The notes: generated by a model from the sequence alone, not told the origin. A DNA stretch of 51,239 nt from Mycolicibacterium rhodesiae JS60 (GCA_000230935.2 AGIQ01000016.1:1-51239); one strand, 5' to 3'; shown: positions 6,449-14,314, counted from the stretch's first letter. Translations and numbers: made by a program.

Positions 6449-8821
6449 ATGCGAGTCGACGGGCGCGAGGTTGCCGTTTCCGGCAACGTACTGCAGCCGC
6501 TGACCCGCCGGACCAACGACATCGTGCGGCTCGGACTGGCGACGGTCGTCCTGGCCATCATCATCACCAGCTCGCTGATCACCCGCAACGACTGGGTGGG
6601 GCTGGAGAAATCGGTATCACGGATCGTCGGGGTGCTCACCCCCACCCAGTCCAACCTGGTCTATCTGGCCTACGGCATCGCGATCCTGGCGCTCCCGTTC
6701 GGGATCCTGATCGGGCTGATCGCCGCGCGGCAGTGGAAGCTGTTCGCGGCGTATGCCGCGGCCGGGTTCCTGGCCGTGTTCTCACTGTCGATCTCCGGCA
6801 ACGGTATCGCCGCGCCCCGCTGGCACTTCGATCTCTCCGAGCGGCTGTCGACTACCCTGTCGCAGTTCCTCGACGATCCCCGCTGGATCGCGATGCTCGC
6901 CGCTGTGCTGACAGTCACGGGGCCGTGGCTGCCGGCGCGCTGGCGCCGATGGTGGTGGACCCTGTTGTTGGCGTTCGTGCCGATTCACCTTGTCGTGAGT
7001 GCGGTGGTTCCGGCCCGCTCACTTCTCGGGCTGGCGGTCGGCTGGTTCGTCGGTGCCCTGACGGTCTGGGTGGTCGGCACTCCGGCGCTTGAGGTGCCCC
7101 TCGACGGAGCGGTGCGCGCGTTGTCCCGCCGGGGATTTCTGGTGACCTCGCTGACGGTGGTCCGCCCGGCCGGCGCCGGCCCGTTGGAGTTGACCGCGGG
7201 CGACGACGCCGGCTCGCGCCTGGTGGTCGAGATGTATGGACCCAATCAACGCAGCGGCGGCGCGATGCGCCAGTTCTGGCGGTGGCTGATCCTGCGCGAC
7301 GCCGAAACCGCACCGCTGCAGGCGTCGATGCGTCGCGCGGTCGAACACCGCGCGCTGATGACGATCGCGGTCGGCGATCTGGGCGTGTCCAACACCACCA
7401 CGATGGCCGTCGCGGCGCTGGAGCGCGGGTGGACGCTGTACGCGCACACCCCGGCGCTCGGCGCTCCGATCGGGACGGCGTGCGACGACACTCTGGTCAC
7501 CACGATCTGGGGTTCGCTCGGCGTGTTGCACCAGCACCAGATCGCCCATGGCGACCTACGTTTCAAAGAGATGACCGTCGAATCCGGCAAGGTGTTGTTC
7601 GGCGGCTTCGGTAGTTCGGAATACGGGGCGACCGACGAACAACTGCAATCGGATATCGCGCAGCTGCTGGTGACGACGACCGATCGGTACGGCGCCGAGC
7701 CGGCCGTCCAGGCGGCCGTGGACACGTTGGGCAAGGACACCGTCCTCAACGCGTCGCGCCGTCTCACCAGGGCAGCAGTGCCGGCGCGAATTCGCAAGTC
7801 GGTCAACGATCCCAAGGTCATCATGTCCGCCGCGCGCGACGAGGTGAAGAGGCAGACCGGGGCCGACGAGATCAAGACCGAGACCATCACGCGCTTCACC
7901 CGCAAGCAGGTCATCCAACTGGTGCTGCTCGTCGCGCTCGTCTACGTCGCCTATCCCTTCATCAGTACGGTACCCACCTTCTTCAGCGAGCTGCGCAACG
8001 CGAACTGGTGGTGGGCGCTGCTCGGGCTGGCCGTGTCCGCGCTGACGTATGTCGGTGCGGCAGCGGCATTGTGGGCGTGCGCTTCCGGACTCGTCGGTTT
8101 CGGCAACCTGGTCATCATGCAGTTCGCCAACACCTTCGCCGCCACCACCACACCGGCCGGTGTCGGCGGGCTGGCGCTCTCCACACGCTTCCTGCAGAAG
8201 GGTGGACTGGGCGCGCTGCGGGCCACCGCGGCCGTCGCACTGCAGCAGGCCGTACAGGTGATCACCCACGTGACGCTGCTGATCTTTTTCAGCGTCGCCG
8301 CCGGCGCGACCGCCGACCTGTCCCATTTCGTGCCGAGCACCACACTGCTCTACCTGATCGGCGGTGTCGCACTGGGCATGCTCGGCACCTTCCTGTTGGT
8401 GCCGCGGGCACGTCGCTGGCTGGGGACGGCGGTCCGCCCACGCATCCAGGAGGTCGGCACCGAGTTGCTCGAGCTGGTCCGCGAACCCAAACGGCTTGCG
8501 ATCATCGTGCTGGGTTGTGCCACAACGACTCTGGGAATGGCACTGGTGCTGTGGGCCAGCATCGAAGCTTTCGGCGGTGACACGACGTTCGTCACGGTGA
8601 CCATCGTGACGATGGTCGGCGGCACCCTCGCGTCGGCGGCACCCACACCCGGTGGCGTCGGCGCGGTGGAGGCGGCTCTGATCGGTGGCCTCGCCGCCTT
8701 CGGCGTGCCCGCGGCCGTCGGGGTACCCGCGGTACTCCTCTACCGGGTGCTGACATGTTGGCTGCCGGTGTTCGCCGGCTGGCCGATCATGCGGTGGCTC
8801 ACCGCAAAGGAGATGATCTAG
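6449..8821 (+). CDS. Flippase-like (UPF0104/YbhN-type) membrane protein with degenerate kinase-like middle
   Basis: This 790-residue protein has three parts. Residues about 20-215 contain roughly six membrane segments. Residues about 220-430 are soluble and kinase-like, with HQHQIAHGDLRFKEM (Asp369) followed by LFGGFGSSE near 383-390. Residues about 490-790 are the lysylphosphatidylglycerol-synthase-type transmembrane domain (TTTPAGVGGLALSTRFL; SAAPTPGGVGAVEAALIGG). In the kinase-like part the Asn expected five residues after Asp369 is Glu and the DFG aspartate is Gly, so phosphotransfer is doubtful. The C-terminal domain is found in proteins that move or modify lipids. It starts 50 bases after the chr genes and may share their transcript. 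The lipid substrate is unknown. Confidence 0.78.
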   Translation: MRVDGREVAVSGNVLQPLTRRTNDIVRLGLATVVLAIIITSSLITRNDWVGLEKSVSRIVGVLTPTQSNLVYLAYGIAILALPFGILIGLIAARQWKLFAAYAAAGFLAVFSLSISGNGIAAPRWHFDLSERLSTTLSQFLDDPRWIAMLAAVLTVTGPWLPARWRRWWWTLLLAFVPIHLVVSAVVPARSLLGLAVGWFVGALTVWVVGTPALEVPLDGAVRALSRRGFLVTSLTVVRPAGAGPLELTAGDDAGSRLVVEMYGPNQRSGGAMRQFWRWLILRDAETAPLQASMRRAVEHRALMTIAVGDLGVSNTTTMAVAALERGWTLYAHTPALGAPIGTACDDTLVTTIWGSLGVLHQHQIAHGDLRFKEMTVESGKVLFGGFGSSEYGATDEQLQSDIAQLLVTTTDRYGAEPAVQAAVDTLGKDTVLNASRRLTRAAVPARIRKSVNDPKVIMSAARDEVKRQTGADEIKTETITRFTRKQVIQLVLLVALVYVAYPFISTVPTFFSELRNANWWWALLGLAVSALTYVGAAAALWACASGLVGFGNLVIMQFANTFAATTTPAGVGGLALSTRFLQKGGLGALRATAAVALQQAVQVITHVTLLIFFSVAAGATADLSHFVPSTTLLYLIGGVALGMLGTFLLVPRARRWLGTAVRPRIQEVGTELLELVREPKRLAIIVLGCATTTLGMALVLWASIEAFGGDTTFVTVTIVTMVGGTLASAAPTPGGVGAVEAALIGGLAAFGVPAAVGVPAVLLYRVLTCWLPVFAGWPIMRWLTAKEMI

Positions 8822-8838
8822 CCGTGATCTAGCCGCGG

Positions 8839-8864
8839 ACTGCGTAGCGTCCTCACTACGCAGT
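8839..8864 (+). terminator. Hairpin between convergent genes
   Basis: ACTGCGTAG and CTACGCAGT form a 9-bp perfect stem around an 8-base loop, 17 bases after the stop of the flippase-like gene. It lies between that gene and the minus-strand small gene ending at 8885, so it may act in both directions. There is no T-run. Confidence 0.5.
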
Positions 8865-8884
8865 GAAGCGAGCGGGGCGACCGA

Positions 8885-9073
8885 TCAACTGCCGAGGAGT
8901 TCCCGCTCGGTCTCGACGTGGGTGCCGGCGTCGATATCATCGCCGAACCCGTCTCGACCGACGATGTGGGCGATGACCCAATGCAGGCCGATCACCAAGG
9001 CGCTGGCGAAGACCGACAGAACGAGCCACGCATCCGGGGGTATCGCCTTGGCAAGTCCCATCAGAGTTTCCAT
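8885..9073 (-). CDS. Small single-pass membrane protein
   Basis: This 62-residue frame starts METLMGLAKAIPPDAW, then has one strong membrane segment (WLVLSVFASALVIGLHWVIA) and an acidic tail ending ERELLGS. The ATG at 9073 has GGAGG about 12 bases upstream, a little long; a GTG at 9106 would add 11 residues. No family is recognised. The upstream region (9110-9170) is AT-rich compared with its surroundings and could hold its promoter. It is the first of several small membrane-peptide genes in this stretch. Confidence 0.55.
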   Translation of the reverse strand: METLMGLAKAIPPDAWLVLSVFASALVIGLHWVIAHIVGRDGFGDDIDAGTHVETERELLGS

Positions 9074-9441
9074 CGTGGGTTCCGTCCTCCGGTCGTAGGG
9101 CCCCACCCCGCTGACAAGCGCCCAGCTTTGACGTGTATGTGCGAATTTAGCGAATTATCGCACTTTAGCTGACCAAGATCGATATTGGCTACGGTGAGTC
9201 GTCAATGTGATACCGGTGCGACCACTGTGACAGACACCACGACCAGCAGTATCCCTGCCCGAGTGCCCAATTCGGATTAGTCGCCCAAGGCTCCACCCAC
9301 TCGGTTCTGCCACCCGCAAAGAGGTTCCCGCCCTTCCGTCGCGGTATCGAGCATGCCTATAGGGATGCCAGCAAATATTCTGCAGCGCTACCGGCACGTT
9401 CTGGCGAAGCGCGCACCGATACTGACCACAGACAGTGAAGA
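9074..9441. other. Intergenic stretch without a convincing gene
   Basis: About 370 bases lie between two minus-strand small genes. The part at 9138-9165 is AT-rich and includes GCGAATT/CGAATTATCGC repeats and a GATAAT that would suit a minus-strand -10 element for the gene at 9073, but no matching -35 is evident. Possible frames here lack ribosome-binding sites and have no recognisable protein character. Confidence 0.5.
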
Positions 9442-9465
9442 CCCCCTGCGCAATGCCGCAGGGGG
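9442..9465 (-). terminator. Hairpin ending the small-gene cluster
   Basis: CCCCCTGCG and CGCAGGGGG form a 9-bp GC-rich stem with a 6-base loop. On the minus strand it is followed by TCTTC. It lies downstream of the minus-strand small genes at 9877-9609 and supports their being transcribed as a unit. Confidence 0.65.
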
Positions 9466-9608
9466 CCTTGAAAGATCTAATGGTTTGCAGCGCAGTACTT
9501 CTGGATCAGCTGGCGCACATACGCGCTTGCCCGTTGAGGCCGGTCACCCGCGGCTGGGCGCCGGGGACGCAGCAATCGCTCGGGCAGCGCCCGCAGCGAA
9601 CCGGGGAA

Positions 9609-9770
9609 CTAGCGAGGCCGAACCGAATCGGCGGCAGCACCGATGAACACGGCGTAGGCGGCGGACATGGCGATCTGATCGATCATGTCGGCGTCACCGC
9701 CGAGTTCACGCACCTGATCTGCAATCGCGTAGCGGATCAGATCGACCGAAGTCATGATGGAATCGCTCAT
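9609..9770 (-). CDS. Possible 53-residue protein of unknown function
   Basis: This frame encodes MSDSIMTSVDLIRYAIADQV, then RELGGDADMIDQIAMSAAYA and VFIGAAADSVRPR. It is mixed acidic/hydrophobic and probably alpha-helical. It begins 23 bases after the stop of the small membrane peptide at 9794-9877 and is followed, after a gap, by a hairpin, so it may be the second gene of a small operon. The ribosome-binding site (GAGAGTGAG) is weak and distant. No family is recognised. A GTG further upstream would overlap the preceding gene. Confidence 0.4.
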   Translation of the reverse strand: MSDSIMTSVDLIRYAIADQVRELGGDADMIDQIAMSAAYAVFIGAAADSVRPR

Positions 9771-9793
9771 CGGTGGGCCACTCACTCTCGGTG

Positions 9794-9877
9794 CTAATCG
9801 CTTTCGGCTGTCAGGCAAAGCCACAATGCCGCCACCAGGAAGAAGACGACGTATACAACTTTGCCCAACTCGACCAC
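9794..9877 (-). CDS. 27-residue membrane peptide, copy 1
   Basis: A GTG at 9877 with GGAG five bases upstream opens a 27-codon frame: VVELGKVVYVV, FFLVAALWLCL, TAESD, stop TAG. It is one hydrophobic helix with a charged end on each side. The segment YVVFFLVAALWLCLTAE resembles YVGFLVAASWLCLATE of the frame at 10550-10714, and the DNA of the two is about 85% identical over about 41 bases by eye. Conservation in the same frame is the main reason to believe both are translated. Function unknown. Confidence 0.5.
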   Translation of the reverse strand: MVELGKVVYVVFFLVAALWLCLTAESD

Positions 9878-9922
9878 CGTAGCTCCGATCTCACATAAGT
9901 ACCTGAGACCGACCTTAGAGTT

Positions 9923-9932
9923 CTAACGTTAG
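9923..9932. promoter_or_regulatory. Short palindrome upstream of the small membrane-peptide gene
   Basis: CTAACGTTAG is a perfect 10-base palindrome in an AT-rich stretch (9900-9960) about 46 bases upstream of the GTG at 9877. The location fits an operator or promoter region for the minus-strand small genes. No -35/-10 pair could be assigned with confidence. Confidence 0.3.
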
Positions 9933-10079
9933 CTTAACTATTAGATTTGCAGAGTTGTGACTATGAGATCCAGCCGGCACGGCAAACAGAGTGACGCACG
10001 TCACCTATTGGGGACAATCTAACCCACCCTCGACAGGATTGTCGCCGAGGCGGTTCCCGGCGCGCCGTATGACGCCGAG

Positions 10080-10427
10080 CTAAGAGTGCGGCGCCACGCA
10101 GAACGCATTCCCGTCGGGGTCGGCGAGCACCACCCAGCCGAAGTCACCGAAGCTGTTACGAGCGGTTTCGGTGGCGCCGAGCTCGACCAGCCGGGCGACC
10201 TCCGCCTCGACGTCGTCGGTGGAGAAGTCGAGGTGCACCTTGTTCTTGCCCGGGGTCGGATCCGCCACCTGCTGGAAGGCCAGACCGGGCCCGTCGGGAC
10301 GACTGACGACGACGAAGAACGGCGGGGCAATCGGGTTGACCTGGCCGTCGAGCGCGCGTGCCCACCACGCGGCCAGGCCTTCGGGATCGGTGGTGTCGAA
10401 CGTGATGTTCTCGGTCTTGAGTGCCAT
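10080..10427 (-). CDS. VOC (glyoxalase-like) family protein
   Basis: This 115-residue single VOC domain starts MALKTENITFDTTDPEGLAAWWARAL and ends WVVLADPDGNAFCVAP, with the beta-alpha-beta-beta-beta pattern of glyoxalase-like proteins (ITFDTTDPEGLAAWW; VHLDFSTDD). VOC proteins usually dimerise around a metal site; the two VOC half-motifs supply His and Glu-type ligands, of which the HLDF histidine is visible. The substrate cannot be named; many members of this DUF-like subgroup are uncharacterised or bind small antibiotics. It is not tightly linked to its neighbours. Confidence 0.75.
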   Translation of the reverse strand: MALKTENITFDTTDPEGLAAWWARALDGQVNPIAPPFFVVVSRPDGPGLAFQQVADPTPGKNKVHLDFSTDDVEAEVARLVELGATETARNSFGDFGWVVLADPDGNAFCVAPHS

Positions 10428-10469
10428 GGTGCGACGCTAGCCCAGGCATGTGACAGGTCCTAGAAACTT

Positions 10470-10485
10470 GTGCGGGCGGAGGGAC
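10470..10485. repeat. Direct repeat of the tRNA-Leu 3' end (candidate attachment site)
   Basis: GTGCGGGCGGAGGGAC here is identical, in the same orientation, to 14230-14245, where it covers the last 15 bases of the tRNA-Leu gene and one flanking base. Integrative elements that enter tRNA genes leave such a 3'-end copy at their far border. The two copies bracket 3.8 kb containing the patatin gene and its small coupled gene. No integrase gene is visible inside. Confidence 0.5.
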
Positions 10486-10549
10486 GCACATTGACCGGTT
10501 CGACCGAGAGGGCTCGAACGACTCGGCCTTATGGACCGGGCCGACCAGA

Positions 10550-10714
10550 TCAGCCGCCTCGATCTGCTGCAAAGTCGACGTCCTGCTCGCTCTCGGTGCG
10601 TGCTACTTCACCTTCGGTTGCCAGGCAGAGCCACGATGCCGCCACCAAAAAGCCGACGTATCGATTCGAACATGCACGACAGTGACAGTGACGCAGATGA
10701 TCGATGTAACTCAC
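10550..10714 (-). CDS. 54-residue small membrane peptide, copy 2, overlapping the patatin stop codon
   Basis: The GTG start at 10714 overlaps the TGA of the patatin gene by four bases (GTGA), a common sign of translational coupling. The frame runs VSYIDHLRHCHCRACSNR, then the hydrophobic YVGFLVAASWLCLATE, then an acidic tail ending DFAADRGG. The N-terminal part carries His and Cys in HCHCRAC, which might bind metal (inference). The hydrophobic part matches the peptide at 9794-9877. The C-terminal tail has no counterpart in the other copy. It lies inside the segment bracketed by the tRNA 3'-end repeat. Confidence 0.5.
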   Translation of the reverse strand: MSYIDHLRHCHCRACSNRYVGFLVAASWLCLATEGEVARTESEQDVDFAADRGG

Positions 10715-13700
10715 GGCCTTGCGATCTTGTCCTTCTCGTCCTTGCACACGTCGGGTTCCGACGTCGAGCCGGTGAACCACGCGGCGACAATATCCATCGC
10801 GCATCTATTCAGGGCACTGACGACCTGTCCTTCAAGCGACTCCCGCGAGTAGAACGACAGTGTCCAACCCAGCGGTGCTTGAATGCCGGGCTGGGCGATC
10901 GGATAGAAGTCGACCACATTCGGCATCGCCCAGCCCGGCTGCGACCGCACATCACCGCCACAGGTATGACCACCGAACGATCGCTCGAACGCGTAAGCCG
11001 CGGCCTGTCGCGCAGTCGGAGCGGCCGCACCCTGAGTCGCCATCGCACCTTCGAGCGGGGCTGCTGATTCGCTTGGATGCGTGGAGGGTTGAGACTTGGT
11101 CTGCTCGAGATACCCGTTCTCCATGATGATGAGTTTTGGCGCGAAACACACCGAGCCGTCCTTCTTCGTTGTGTCGTTGATCCACTTGACGATCTCGGGC
11201 CAGAGTTGCGCGAGGGGCAGTGCGCCCGACGAATCGATGAGTCCGCCGTCCAGATCGAAGGTTCGATCGTCGCCGCTGCATGAGTACAGCCCGCCGGTCG
11301 GCGAGACGTAGGGGAAGCGCGCGCTGAGCAGGGCGGCCGTCGAGAGGCGAATGTCGCGCGGGACACGATCGCCCTTGCCTTCGCAGGTGTTGTCGAACAC
11401 GTCCTTAGTAGCCGGCAACGCTGGCAGGGCCTGGTCAGGTTCGGAGAACCTCTGCTCGTTCAGCGCGAGGCAGTCGGTGGCGCTCGATCCACTCTCGCTC
11501 CCCGACGACGAGACTGTCGAGAGATCGAGGGCAGTGGCCGTGACGCGGCAGCCGTCGTTGACGGAGGTTCCATTGAGGACAAGCAGCGGGAAGACGATTT
11601 TCCCGTTGCCATCACGCGCAGTTTGCATAAGCCCGCGCTCAAGGTGCCCGCCGTTTGCGGCCGCCTCCTTCTCCCATGCCTCCTCCAGCACGGCAGCGCG
11701 ATCCGAATCGTGAATATTGATGCGCAGCACGGCATTTGCGAGGTCGCGGAATGCCATGGCTGCGACCGTGGAGCCAAGGAAGTCCGCTTTCAAAGAGTCC
11801 ACCCAGGCAGTTGGGTTGGGGGCGGCGTGAAGTCCGGCCAATCCGAGGCTGCCCCCGGAGATGCCGCTTGCGAGGAAGACCGAGTCCAACGGCAGGGCCG
11901 GCCCGTCCGGACACGGGTTGTTCTCGACTTGGGTCAAGCACCGCATCACGAGTGCTGTCCAATAGGCCGCCCGTATCCCGCCGCCTGCCGATGCGACGAA
12001 GACCAACGGGATCTCGGTGCGACCTGGGTTCTTCTTGCGCTGGAGGTCTGCCCACTCATCGAGGGCGACCGTGAGAGAGATCTGTTGATCCGACCTAACG
12101 TCGGTGAGATCCGCACCGAGTCGGGTGTCGTGATACACGTATTTGTCGTCGACGGCCGAGTTGATGACGACGCACAACAAGATCCCGAGAATGAATGGGG
12201 TGCGCCGAAAGCCGATCGCGGCGAGCAGTCCCCAGGTTCGAATCTGGTCGCCAAGTATCACAAATGCGGCGCCAACCAAAGTCAGCGCAACGCACAGGGC
12301 GAGTATGGCGCCCCAGGGACCGAGAAGGCGGCCGCCCAGCTGTGGATAGATGCCGATGGCGACAAATATCGGAATGGCGAGTGCTCCCACGGTCGCGGCG
12401 GTGCATCGTCCGGGTCGACCGTCGCGACGATCGGCGTCCGCATGCGTGCCGTTGATACGACCGGACGCGTGAAGAAGGTGGAACGTCGCAACGACGACAC
12501 CGCCGCCGACAGCAATGGCCCCGATTGGGAACACGAAAATCAGCAGCCCGCCATACTCGTATTGCTGAACCGTCAACAGCCGGACGCCGTTGCGAACCGC
12601 GAGCGCGGTCAGCACGACCAGGGGGATCACGGCAATCGCGATGGAATACGGCCAACCGATCTTGCGATTCGAGTCTTTGTCCGTATTGATGATGTCGGGC
12701 TTCGTCTCGACCAGAACAAAACGGCTATAAATTCCAATGAGAAGATAAGTGATCCCTGGCCCCAGGAACACCAAGCCAAAAGGCCAGCCGAACTTCCACG
12801 CGAGAGCGCCGATCACGGCCAGAACAAAGCCAAGGATTACCGATCCGACACTTTTGCGGTCCGCCCGCCCTTTCGGCTTGACGGGCTCGTGCACGTTTTC
12901 GTTCAGCGGTCCCGACGGCAGCGGCGCCGACCTTGGCAAATAGGCGCGCATGCAGAAATTCGCTGTCACCAGGAGTACCGCCACCAGCAAGACTGCGAGC
13001 CCTGCCGTCAGCAACCCGATCGAGCCGCCGTCACCGAAGGGGAACAGGAACGCGTCGTCGAACTGGCGGCCTAGGTCACCGCCAAGTGCGCCGAACAATA
13101 GGAGGAATGCGCCAATACCGATCTGGATCCGCAGAGCGAGTACATATGCCCAGGTATTGCGCCGGGACCGAGCAGTCTGCAGCTGTTCGACGGTTTCGTG
13201 GAGCATCTCACGGGATCCGATCAAACCTACGAAAAGACCGATAACCACCGAGCCGAGCATCAGCCATTTGAACAGCGACAGCGCGCCCGTCAACCAGATG
13301 AGCCAGCCCTGCTGCGATGTGGCAGCAGCAAAGAGAGCGAAATCCTGGAAAACGACGGCTATCCCGAAACCCACAGCGGTGTATTTGGCCATCTTCAACA
13401 AACCGTCGACCCCTGAGATACGACTCAGCGCAACCTCGACCTCCTGCGTGGCCACGCCATCACCGGCGACTGATTTTCCTTTCAGTTTTGCTTTGAAGTC
13501 GTTCAATCTGCGCATGGCACTGTCGTTGATATGAAACGCGATGACGACTAATGGCGCCGCAATCAGGGCGATGTCAGCCAGTAAATAGATCACCAACATA
13601 AAGCCCAGCGGCAAGCCGGTGCCTGGGCCAGACCCAACGGACTTTGAATATCGATCGCTCCACTGATTCCACTGGCCAATCGCATCCGAAGCAGGACCGC

Positions 13701-13932
13701 TAGACCCGAGCGAATATGGCGACGCGATCGTCGACGCACCGGCGGACGTACCGCCCGCTAGGTGCATCAGAGACAGCGTGGTGTCGATCACGCCGACTAC
13801 ACCCCACCCGACGTAGAGCACGAAGAGCATCGCCGGCCACGTAACGAAGAACCGCAGTAAGCGCTGGAGGCGGGAACGAGGGCTTTTCGGCTGTGGGTCG
13901 GCGGGCGCTAGTTCCTCCATCGTCGTCGTCAT
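10711..13932 (-). CDS. Large membrane-anchored patatin-like phospholipase
   Basis: This protein has 1073 residues. About the first 600 contain roughly ten membrane segments in groups (e.g. FVTWPAMLFVLYVGWGVVGV and GFMLVIYLLADIALIAAPLV) with soluble loops. The C-terminal part is a patatin hydrolase: oxyanion motif GGGIR at 650-654, nucleophile elbow GISGG with Ser692, and catalytic Asp in DGG at Asp895. Patatins hydrolyse acyl chains of phospholipids or other esters with a Ser-Asp dyad. Several cysteines lie in the C-terminal domain. The ATG at 13932 follows AGGTG. The gene sits between a tRNA-Leu and a copy of the tRNA's 3' end and looks less GC-rich than the glg genes, consistent with acquisition. 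The substrate and the topology of the catalytic domain are not determined. Confidence 0.82.
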   Translation of the reverse strand: MTTTMEELAPADPQPKSPRSRLQRLLRFFVTWPAMLFVLYVGWGVVGVIDTTLSLMHLAGGTSAGASTIASPYSLGSSGPASDAIGQWNQWSDRYSKSVGSGPGTGLPLGFMLVIYLLADIALIAAPLVVIAFHINDSAMRRLNDFKAKLKGKSVAGDGVATQEVEVALSRISGVDGLLKMAKYTAVGFGIAVVFQDFALFAAATSQQGWLIWLTGALSLFKWLMLGSVVIGLFVGLIGSREMLHETVEQLQTARSRRNTWAYVLALRIQIGIGAFLLLFGALGGDLGRQFDDAFLFPFGDGGSIGLLTAGLAVLLVAVLLVTANFCMRAYLPRSAPLPSGPLNENVHEPVKPKGRADRKSVGSVILGFVLAVIGALAWKFGWPFGLVFLGPGITYLLIGIYSRFVLVETKPDIINTDKDSNRKIGWPYSIAIAVIPLVVLTALAVRNGVRLLTVQQYEYGGLLIFVFPIGAIAVGGGVVVATFHLLHASGRINGTHADADRRDGRPGRCTAATVGALAIPIFVAIGIYPQLGGRLLGPWGAILALCVALTLVGAAFVILGDQIRTWGLLAAIGFRRTPFILGILLCVVINSAVDDKYVYHDTRLGADLTDVRSDQQISLTVALDEWADLQRKKNPGRTEIPLVFVASAGGGIRAAYWTALVMRCLTQVENNPCPDGPALPLDSVFLASGISGGSLGLAGLHAAPNPTAWVDSLKADFLGSTVAAMAFRDLANAVLRINIHDSDRAAVLEEAWEKEAAANGGHLERGLMQTARDGNGKIVFPLLVLNGTSVNDGCRVTATALDLSTVSSSGSESGSSATDCLALNEQRFSEPDQALPALPATKDVFDNTCEGKGDRVPRDIRLSTAALLSARFPYVSPTGGLYSCSGDDRTFDLDGGLIDSSGALPLAQLWPEIVKWINDTTKKDGSVCFAPKLIIMENGYLEQTKSQPSTHPSESAAPLEGAMATQGAAAPTARQAAAYAFERSFGGHTCGGDVRSQPGWAMPNVVDFYPIAQPGIQAPLGWTLSFYSRESLEGQVVSALNRCAMDIVAAWFTGSTSEPDVCKDEKDKIARP

Positions 13933-14230
13933 TCGACACCTACTCGATTTGCCATGGTCTGAAATACTTGCCGCTCAACGACATTCCGCATCGCGCTTCC
14001 CCAGCCTTGCGGCTCGCCGAGTGGCCCGACTCCACTCGGTCGTGCGAACCGCCTAGTGCAGTCCGATCAGCACGCTAGGTGAGAGCGCGGCGCTTTACCG
14101 CTGCACGATGGATATCGAGTGCAACCAGGAGTGTTTTGGCGTAGCAAAACAACGAGCTGCAAAAAATTGGAGTGGTCGACTACGCGCTACGCAATCAAGT
14201 CGATGCTGCAAGCCACGAGAGTCTGAGTGG
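13933..14230. other. Intergenic region between the patatin gene and tRNA-Leu
   Basis: About 300 bases lie upstream of the patatin start and downstream of the tRNA 3' end. No plausible coding frame with a ribosome-binding site was seen. It should contain the patatin promoter; no clear -35/-10 pair was identified. If the bracketed segment is an integrated element, the junction next to the tRNA lies at its right end. Confidence 0.5.
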
Positions 14231-14245
14231 TGCGGGCGGAGGGAC
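14230..14245. repeat. Second copy of the tRNA 3'-end direct repeat
   Basis: Identical to 10470-10485 (16 of 16 bases). Positions 14231-14245 are the acceptor-stem 3' strand, discriminator base and part of the T-arm of the tRNA-Leu gene. It would be the att site on the tRNA side if the segment between the copies was inserted. Confidence 0.5.
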
Positions 14246-14314
14246 TCGAACCCCCACGCTCTTTCGAACAATGGCACCTAAAGCCATGGCGTCTACCAAT
14301 TCCGCCACGCCCGC
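14231..14314 (-). tRNA. tRNA-Leu, anticodon UAG
   Basis: The 84-base minus-strand gene pairs 5' GCGGGCG with 3' CGCCCGC, with discriminator A at 14231 and no encoded CCA. It has the leucine D-arm GGCGGAATTGGTAGACGCC, anticodon stem ATGGC/GCCAT with loop TTTAGGT (anticodon TAG), a long variable arm typical of tRNA-Leu, and T-loop GGTTCGAGTC. A TAGACT lies 14 bases before the mature 5' end and could be the -10 box. It decodes CUA and, by wobble, other CUN codons. Confidence 0.95.

Noticed and set aside
8815..8837. Tandem 11-base repeat TGATCTAGCCG across the end of the flippase-like gene
   Set aside because: Simple slippage-type duplication of the stop region, without evidence of function.
9155..9397. 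Minus-strand 80-codon frame
   Set aside because: No ribosome-binding site, no hydrophobic or domain pattern, overlaps the AT-rich putative promoter region.
9353..9646. Plus-strand 97-codon frame across the small-gene cluster
   Set aside because: Runs through the hairpin at 9442-9465 and antisense to the small genes; composition is random-like.
11623..13074. Plus-strand frame (483 codons) opposite the patatin gene
   Set aside because: No ribosome-binding site or recognisable domain; the patatin frame has catalytic motifs and membrane segments.
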